Source: Engraulis encrasicolus
Lineage: Eukaryota > Chordata > Actinopteri > Clupeiformes > Engraulidae
Length of the DNA: 64,000 nt
Direction: 5' to 3'
Assembly (NCBI RefSeq): GCF_034702125.1
Contig: NW_026945753.1
Location: 442,001-506,000, forward strand
Shown one piece after another: positions 58,401 through 64,000 of this stretch. Under the pieces are notes generated by a model. The model did not search any database. It had not been told where the DNA came from and saw nothing but the letters and a program-made list of their open reading frames with translations. The position numbers were made by a program, and so were the translations under genes. How positions within the stretch are numbered: the first letter of the stretch is position 1; every line of letters starts with the position of its first letter.

Positions 58401-58594
58401 CAGTGTTTCCCAACCAGGGGTATGTGTACCACTAGGGGTACGTGGGCACACCTCAGGGGGTACGCGGGGGAAAAAATAGCAAGTATATGGCAAGTATAGT
58501 CACATTGGTATATAGAGCATGAGTGAGAGGGGTACTTATCATATGACAAAATGGCTTAGGGGGTACGCAGGGCAAAAAAGGTTGGGAAACACAG
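58401..58594. mobile_element. hAT-like MITE (194 bp)
   Basis: CAGTGTTTCCCAACC at the left and the complement of GGTTGGGAAACACAG at the right. GGGGTACG is repeated inside. The flanks show no clear 8-bp duplication. Confidence 0.75.
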
Positions 58595-58679
58595 TAGTGT
58601 TAGTAGGCTATAATCTCTACTGCACAGTAGTGTCTAGTAAAATGTAGGCTATAATCTCTACTGCACTGTAGTGTCTAAT

Positions 58680-59287
58680 TGCCATGCCCCAACCTGCCAG
58701 CAGATGCCGCCAGTCTGCCTCAACCCCTGGCAATCGGCCTGGGAGACCCCAGACACCTAGGCCGGGCCCTGACCCTGCCAAGCAGCCTGGGAGACCCCGT
58801 GGCAGGTGATCAGTGGAATCACCTGCAGCCCACTCTTCAACTCATGGCATATGCTTTACTTAAGCCTTTGACATTCATTGTGACCTTGCTCGGTCATGAG
58901 GATTCCCTGCCCCTGCCAACACTGAACTCTATGCTCCGAATCAACTTTGCTGTGCTTGCTCCAAGAGGAACTCTTTATTGTGAACTTTGCCATTGCCCTC
59001 TCCATGGTCGTAAGAAACCTCCTTTGTTCTGTTTGAATGCTGCAAAGACTTTATGTTGAGAATCCTGAAGAATGAGAATTCATACCTTTGTTCATTACCC
59101 TTGTGGAAGAAGATTTATGTTTTGAATACCTACCTTTGTTGACTGAAGACCTTTGGAAAAGATTTATGTTATCCCGAACACTTACCCGAGTTATTGTTAT
59201 TGAAGACCTGTGAAAAGAAAAAATAAACCTCACTCATTCAGCCTGATCTTTTGTCTCCCGCATTAGTGCTCTGATTGAATTGTCACA
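58680..59287 (+). mobile_element. Inserted segment, possible solo LTR (TG...CA)
   Basis: Interrupts the minisatellite of copy 2. It starts TGCCATGCCCC and ends TTGTCACA, and holds AATAAACCTCACTCATTCAG near 59222, about 60 bases before the end. These fit an LTR, but no target duplication is seen. A frame of 126 codons at 58679 shows no known domain. Confidence 0.4.
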
Positions 59288-59457
59288 ATATTAAGATGTA
59301 GGCTATAATCTCTACTGCACAGTAGTGTCTAGTAAGATGTAGGCTATAATCTCTACTGCACTGTAGTGTTAGTGGGCTACATTCCCAGCAGGAGGATTCA
59401 AGGGGGTCCGGGGACCAAGGGGTGCATAATCTGCATTAGTGTCTCATTAAAACCGTC

Positions 59458-60288
59458 TTAACCCATTGAGGTCTAAGTGCCCTTGAGAGGGCAATTTGAC
59501 ATGTCTCCAAAAACAAATCTGTAACTCTGTGAGTTTTTGTCATTGAAACACATAAGTTACACCATTAGAAACCTCAGACCTTCCAGATTTCAAATATATA
59601 TATATTAAATAAATGATATAGCTGGCCCAATTTAAAGAAAGTGAAAAGAAATCTTCGCATATTCTGTACTCTCTGCCTGTAGCAGCCACACCTATAGCTA
59701 TTCACATGTAAAGTACCGGTGCTTGAGTGGCTATTCAGAGGTGATAACTCGCCCCTTTCAGGTAGAGTAAACACAGCAGACGTAGAGTGACAGGGGGGTT
59801 GGGGCTATCAGAGCACATGGGGATTGACAGGGGGGTGTGGGCCATTAGAGGTTTTTCACACCTATCTCATTAGTATTCAAATGAGACAGGCAGTGGCAGC
59901 GACATAGTCATTCTTTTTTGCATTTTGTATGAAAACAACAAAACATTTCTAAATGCACTTTTCACATTTATGCTGCCAACACATTTGTTTACAAGATTCA
60001 AACTTCAAAAGTCTTGGCTAGATATATTTATTGTGTGTTTTCTTGAACTTTTTGAAGACGTCTGAAACCTGTTTTTTTGTACAGTTGTGTTTATACTCAA
60101 TTTAAATAAAACATGTTTGTATGACATCCAATTTTTTTTCAGATTATTTCTTGTCAGGCTTTTCACAATACAACCATATATTCCACTTTTGCATAGATGC
60201 TTACTGTTAGCTGAAAATACTTGAAAAATGTCAGGGTAGTGCAAGCAGCCTAAAAGCCTCTGAAAGGCCTTAGACCTCAGAGGGTTAA
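59458..60288. mobile_element. TTAA transposon (831 bp) with proven empty site
   Basis: TTAACCCATTGAGGTCTAAG at the left faces CTTAGACCTCAGAGGGTTAA at the right (17 of 20 matching). In the duplicated partner the same place reads GGTTTTAAATATC (about 41570) with a single TTAA, so the insertion used TTAA and came after the duplication. This fits piggyBac-like mobilisation. No transposase. Confidence 0.9.
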
Positions 60289-60889
60289 ATATCAAATTGC
60301 CAGAGGCAGAGGATCTTTGTACTGTACGTATTCATAAATTAATAACTCGGCACCGTGTCCTCTGTGTTGCTCTTCTCTGCACTAGTGTCTCATCGTCGCC
60401 ATCTGGTGGAAACATGAGCATACACCACTCCACCTGGACTGCAATACCATCACATGCTTTTTCCTTCTCATCAGACAAATGTATCTCAGTTTTGAGTTTT
60501 TGTGTGGTGTTTTTCATTTTTCCTCTCCATAGGCCATGAATCTGAACTATATAGGCCTACATTAAAGAAAATATGTATCTTATCTTCAATCAACCATTTA
60601 TATTTAAATATGATTTAAAGACACAGAATGACCAGAGCTTAACATAATGTTAGAACTGATGGGCTGGAATGTGTATGATTTGATTTGATTTGGTGCAAAG
60701 CATGAATAAAACATATTGAATCAAATATAATAGAGTCAAGAGTATTGCTGTGCTGTGCTGTTTGTGTGTGATATCTCTGCATGCTTTTGTTTATTTGTGG
60801 ATTTCTCCAAAATATGAAAGTATTCCAATTCTCTCTCTGCATGATAAATATGCCATCACCACATTTATGATGTCAGTGCCAGTGTGTGT

Positions 60890-61440
60890 TGCCAGTGCTG
60901 GGCAAATTACTAAAAAACTGTAGGCTAATACATTACTGATTACATGTTACTTGAATTTAAAAAATAATCCCTTACATTACAGAAATACTGTAATTACACT
61001 GCTTTTGCATTACTTTAGTTACTTTCGCCAAGAGAACTGAAGGCCTAAATATGAATCTGGCAATTTGTTACAGTGTAAATCAAGCTCATGAGTTATGACT
61101 TTTTCGCATCCCATCCAGGGGGTGTTTAGGCAGCATGCAGACAAAAAAACAACCAGGTCAGCTTCTTTCTGACCCACCACAGTGAATATGGCTAAAATCC
61201 AGGTCATGGTACAATTTAGTTTTAGTTTTAGTTTAGTTTATTTGATAGGGACAGATACATAACATGTAGATTGCATAACAACCAAACAGCAAGCATCATA
61301 GCATTTATAGCCAAAAGTTAATTTCCAATGCTCGTCCCTAGAAGGGCTTTTAAAACAATACTTAAGTTACTTAGCATTGTGACTGAGTAAATATTACTTT
61401 GCAAAAAGTAATGCATTACCAATAGGCTAATCGGTTACCT
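60890..61440. repeat. GTAATGCATTAC-type fish repeat, interrupted
   Basis: GTGCTGGGCAAATTACTAAA at the left and AAAGTAATGCATTACCAATA at the right are the usual wordings of an abundant fish repeat. A TTTTAGTTTTAGTTTAG-containing insertion lies at about 61215-61330. Confidence 0.5.
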
Positions 61441-61789
61441 AAAGGCTCTCAGTTATGTCAGCAATGTGGTATGATATAGCCTGGTTGCGCTCGAAGGTGG
61501 CCCTGTTTGTGCAAAGAGACTACCAATTACTGTAGGCTAACTTACCAAATGTAGCCGTGCCATTACAATGCAAGCTTTTGGTTGAGACAAATAAAAAATA
61601 TATAGGCCTAAATGTTGCTTTACCACAGATTTCAATGGCACTGAAGAAATAGAGCCTATGGGAGAGGAGCTATTGTCATGTTCTTTGGTTGCTTCACCTT
61701 TCCGCCAGGGCAGAATATTTCAATCTATTGCTTACTGTCTAGTAGGCTGTTCTGTTAATGTCTAACTGGCCCCCGGCCCCCGTGATGGG

Positions 61790-62498
61790 CTACGTTACAT
61801 TTTAACCAGAAGTTACTGGCTGTTCTCATTATGGAGCATTGCTGCGCAGGCTCTACAGTGCACATGCGCTATGCGAAATTCTCAAGCATTGTCGTTGGAA
61901 AAATGCCTTGAAATGGCAAAGTGCGCATGTTTTCTGCGCAGCAATGTGCCATCACTAACGCGGTCACTGTCTGCACGTCATCGTAACCTAGCCTACTTCT
62001 ACAATACAGAAGGGGTGTAGCCAAGGCAATGTAGCCTACCCTACGGTATGTGGCCACTAGCCTATGGAGTTTGTAGAAATCCGACAGTCATTATTAGGCC
62101 TATAATTAGACTATTTTTTTTATCTGAGGGACGTGGTTGTTGGATGAACATTTGGAGAACTGTATGGCAGAATAGTAAAATGCTATTGGCTATCCCCACA
62201 GAAACGAAAGTGAAACTGTCAGCTCAAGCTTGAGAGCATTTCCTGACAAACACTCTCAGGCAAATGTTAACAAAAACTAAGTGCTGGAGAAGACATTTCG
62301 GGTGTTGGTGACTGAAGACTGCTGGCCTGACTGCCATAGCAGGTGATCGCAAGTGGAGCCCGATATCAGCAGGAGCGTCTGTAGGATCAACAGCCGTAGG
62401 CTAGTGTGCGGGGACTAGGATTGCAAGGAAACATATCCGTTCAGGTCTACTGTGACGACGAGGTAAAACCCTTTCTGCAGTCGCACCAATTCCTATCC
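61790..62498 (+). repeat. Duplicated promoter-like segment, copy B
   Basis: Paralogous to 11860-13488 but without the 0.75-kb insertion. It contains the ISRE-like motif and ends near the donor GACGAG|GTAAAA (62462). A first exon of a gene lying to the right of the window is the most likely meaning. Confidence 0.55.
62201..62217 (+). promoter_or_regulatory. ISRE-like motif, copy B
   Basis: GAAACGAAAGTGAAACT contains two overlapping GAAANNGAAA units, a full match to the interferon-stimulated response element consensus. The paralogous site is at 13197. Confidence 0.6.
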
Positions 62499-63685
62499 TA
62501 GGGGAGAGCAGGGACGAATGAAACATTAATTTAACGGCTATTTTCAAAAATAATAAAGCAGATGATAGGCCTAATGATTTTCTGATATAATCAACAACCC
62601 ATAGGCCTATGTGTATTCGAATAGGCCTAGTTACAGTAATCACTATCGGGACAGATGAAACACACGAGGGAGGAATGCAACTAGCCTAATTAACTGTAAT
62701 TTAACCTATTTTTATGAAACACACATGACAATGCACTAGGCCTAGCCTACTACACTTCCCCTGGGTAAAATATTATGCATTTTCTCAAACTATAAATGGA
62801 TGAAAGATCGCGTTTTTCCACGTGGAGCAATGCGCGAGAGCCATTTTTTATGCCATTCTGACAACTAAACCTAGTGGGGCTAACGTTGGAACTAGGTGAC
62901 GTCACGACACAAGCTTTCCCGGGGTTGTCTTCCGTGCTGTATGGACTGACAGAATAGGTCTATTAGGAGAACTTATCTAACGTCTTGCACAGTGCCCTCT
63001 CTATTCCTCCTTGGCATAAAAGATGCACGAGATTGCTATGGGCAAAACGCTGTGCTCTATGCATTCCCACCAATTAGCATAATAACCCTCACACTGGTCA
63101 GAGTCAGGGAACAGAGCCTGCTACTGATTTTGTTGGCCCAATTATGTCACCCTAACATGGGGTCACGATTGTGTAAGGTTGTTCGGAGGGCCCTCAGGGG
63201 CCCCACCTCTACTGAGAGATCCTCTCAGACAAGAAGCGATAGGCCTATTTATAATTCACACCTAGACAGGCTGGTCCGGTAGGCTCATTCTGTGAGAGGT
63301 AGAATTCAGACGCAGTCGCCCTCTCCCAGCAGTCACCGAGACTGTACTAGGGGCGACAGCAGCATACACACTTCATACTTGGTCATAAATGGCGTGTGTT
63401 CAAGGTATGGGGCACACTGAGACACTTCTCCCTAACGCCCTGTTGTTCAGCTTCTTACCGAGAGGGAGCAATAGGGGAAATTGTCTGAATTACAGTATTC
63501 TGATCCCAAAGCCTGTCAGAGGGGCTAACGCAGTCCTCAATCACCGGTTGAGGCAGCGAGATGCTGTATGTTTTGCCGTGGCGGCGAAACTCATAATAAA
63601 CATTCTGTTTTAGATGTGTAGGTAGGCCTATATTGTTTTCGAGTAGCCTAAATCGCTGTGTTTCATTCGTCCCGGCTCTCCCCTA
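62499..63685. mobile_element. 1.19-kb transposon, 26-bp TIRs, TA-bordered
   Basis: TAGGGGAGAGCAGGGACGAA plus TGAAAC at the left faces its complement at 63660-63685 with one mismatch. TA lies at both outer ends, as in Tc1/mariner insertions. A subterminal GGGACAGATGAAACAC occurs at 62648. Short frames inside show no transposase motif. It sits just after the donor of copy B. Confidence 0.75.
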
Positions 63686-64000
63686 CCCCACAGCCATACC
63701 TGTCAACTTTGAGCTCCCAAAATCCGGGAAAATTCCTATATTTTATCCAAAGGCCAAATTTTGACAGTCAACGGGATGACAGAGCCGGATCGGACGGTGC
63801 GTTCTAGCTTTTCACAACAGCGCGCGTGCAAAGACAGATCCTGTCTAAAATCCCTCAGCACACGTTTTACAGCGTGGAGAAACAATGCAATGAAAACAAA
63901 ACAATGACATGAGCGCAATGTGTTTCTTCTTCTTGATTTGTCGCACAAGTTGTCTGTTCGTGCAAAACTTCGTGCTGGTAGGGTAGACTGAGTAGGCCTA
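63686..64000. other. Non-coding, possible transposon end
   Basis: ATACCTGTCAACTTTGAGCT and AATCCGGGAAAATTCC resemble the end of another fish DNA transposon that would continue past the window. No gene is seen. Confidence 0.35.

Larger units (their letters stand above)
57230..60830. repeat. Segmental duplication, copy 2, broken by insertions
   Basis: The partner of 40900-42070 in the same order and orientation. The TAAGATGTAGGCTATAATCT minisatellite, single in copy 1, is repeated here about five times (57830, 58330, 58370, 58610-58680, 59290-59360). Insertions at 57840-58310, 58401-58594, 58680-59287 and 59458-60288 explain the larger size. No gene is recognised. Confidence 0.85.

Noticed and set aside
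58679..59059. A frame of 126 codons in copy 2 of the duplication
   Set aside because: It lies in a probable solo LTR and shows no recognised domain.

Overview
The window looks like nuclear DNA of a teleost fish, probably an intergenic-poor stretch of an immune GTPase (GIMAP/AIG1) cluster heavily loaded with transposons. The reasons are long (GT)n, (GA)n and (CT)n microsatellites, many hAT, TTAA-type and foldback MITEs, a tRNA-derived SINE, a Ty1/copia element, and a GIMAP-type GTPase with a long coiled-coil tail whose N-terminus is built from very small phase-1 exons. No prokaryotic gene, rRNA, tRNA or CRISPR array is seen. A herring- or shad-like species is only a guess from sequence style.

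Layout. 1-13.5 kb: scattered MITEs and microsatellites with small exons (4905-4956, 7954-8016, 8779-8826, possibly 9084-9142 and 9891-9944), called here unit 1. It ends in a segment (about 11.9-13.5 kb) carrying an interferon-response-like motif and a conserved splice donor. 13.6-25.0 kb: three 3.0-3.4 kb foldback transposons (family GGGTCATT) with perfect 4-bp target duplications, the first inserted into an older copy of its own family. 25.2-30.3 kb: a structurally complete copia retrotransposon with an uninterrupted 1401-codon gag-pol frame. 30.3-35.5 kb: more foldbacks, a hAT MITE and a decayed THAP-like/GIMAP-coiled-coil relic. 35.5-54.8 kb: unit 2, the best gene, with exons 35510-35557, 51003-51053, 53030-53188 and 53304-54835. 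Joined, they give 594 codons in one frame. Its introns hold a 30-bp minisatellite transposon, a Tc1 relic, a MULE-like MITE, a 646-bp palindrome, and a 2.4-kb TTAA element containing inverted minisatellites around a telomere-like core. 55-64 kb: hAT MITEs, a second copy of the 40.9-42.1 kb segment broken up by insertions, and a second copy of the interferon-motif segment at 61.8-62.5 kb, which may be the promoter and first exon of a further gene to the right.

How the parts fit. The repeated order (interferon-motif segment, donor, start exon, small R-rich exon, larger exons) suggests tandem duplication of a GIMAP-type unit, with later transposon insertion spreading it over tens of kilobases. 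The GTPase domain of unit 2 keeps the family framework but has lost the P-loop lysine and serine and the DTPD aspartate, so it is predicted to be a pseudo-GTPase or the start of a pseudogene. All splice calls come from reading the sequence only; no transcript or database search was available.
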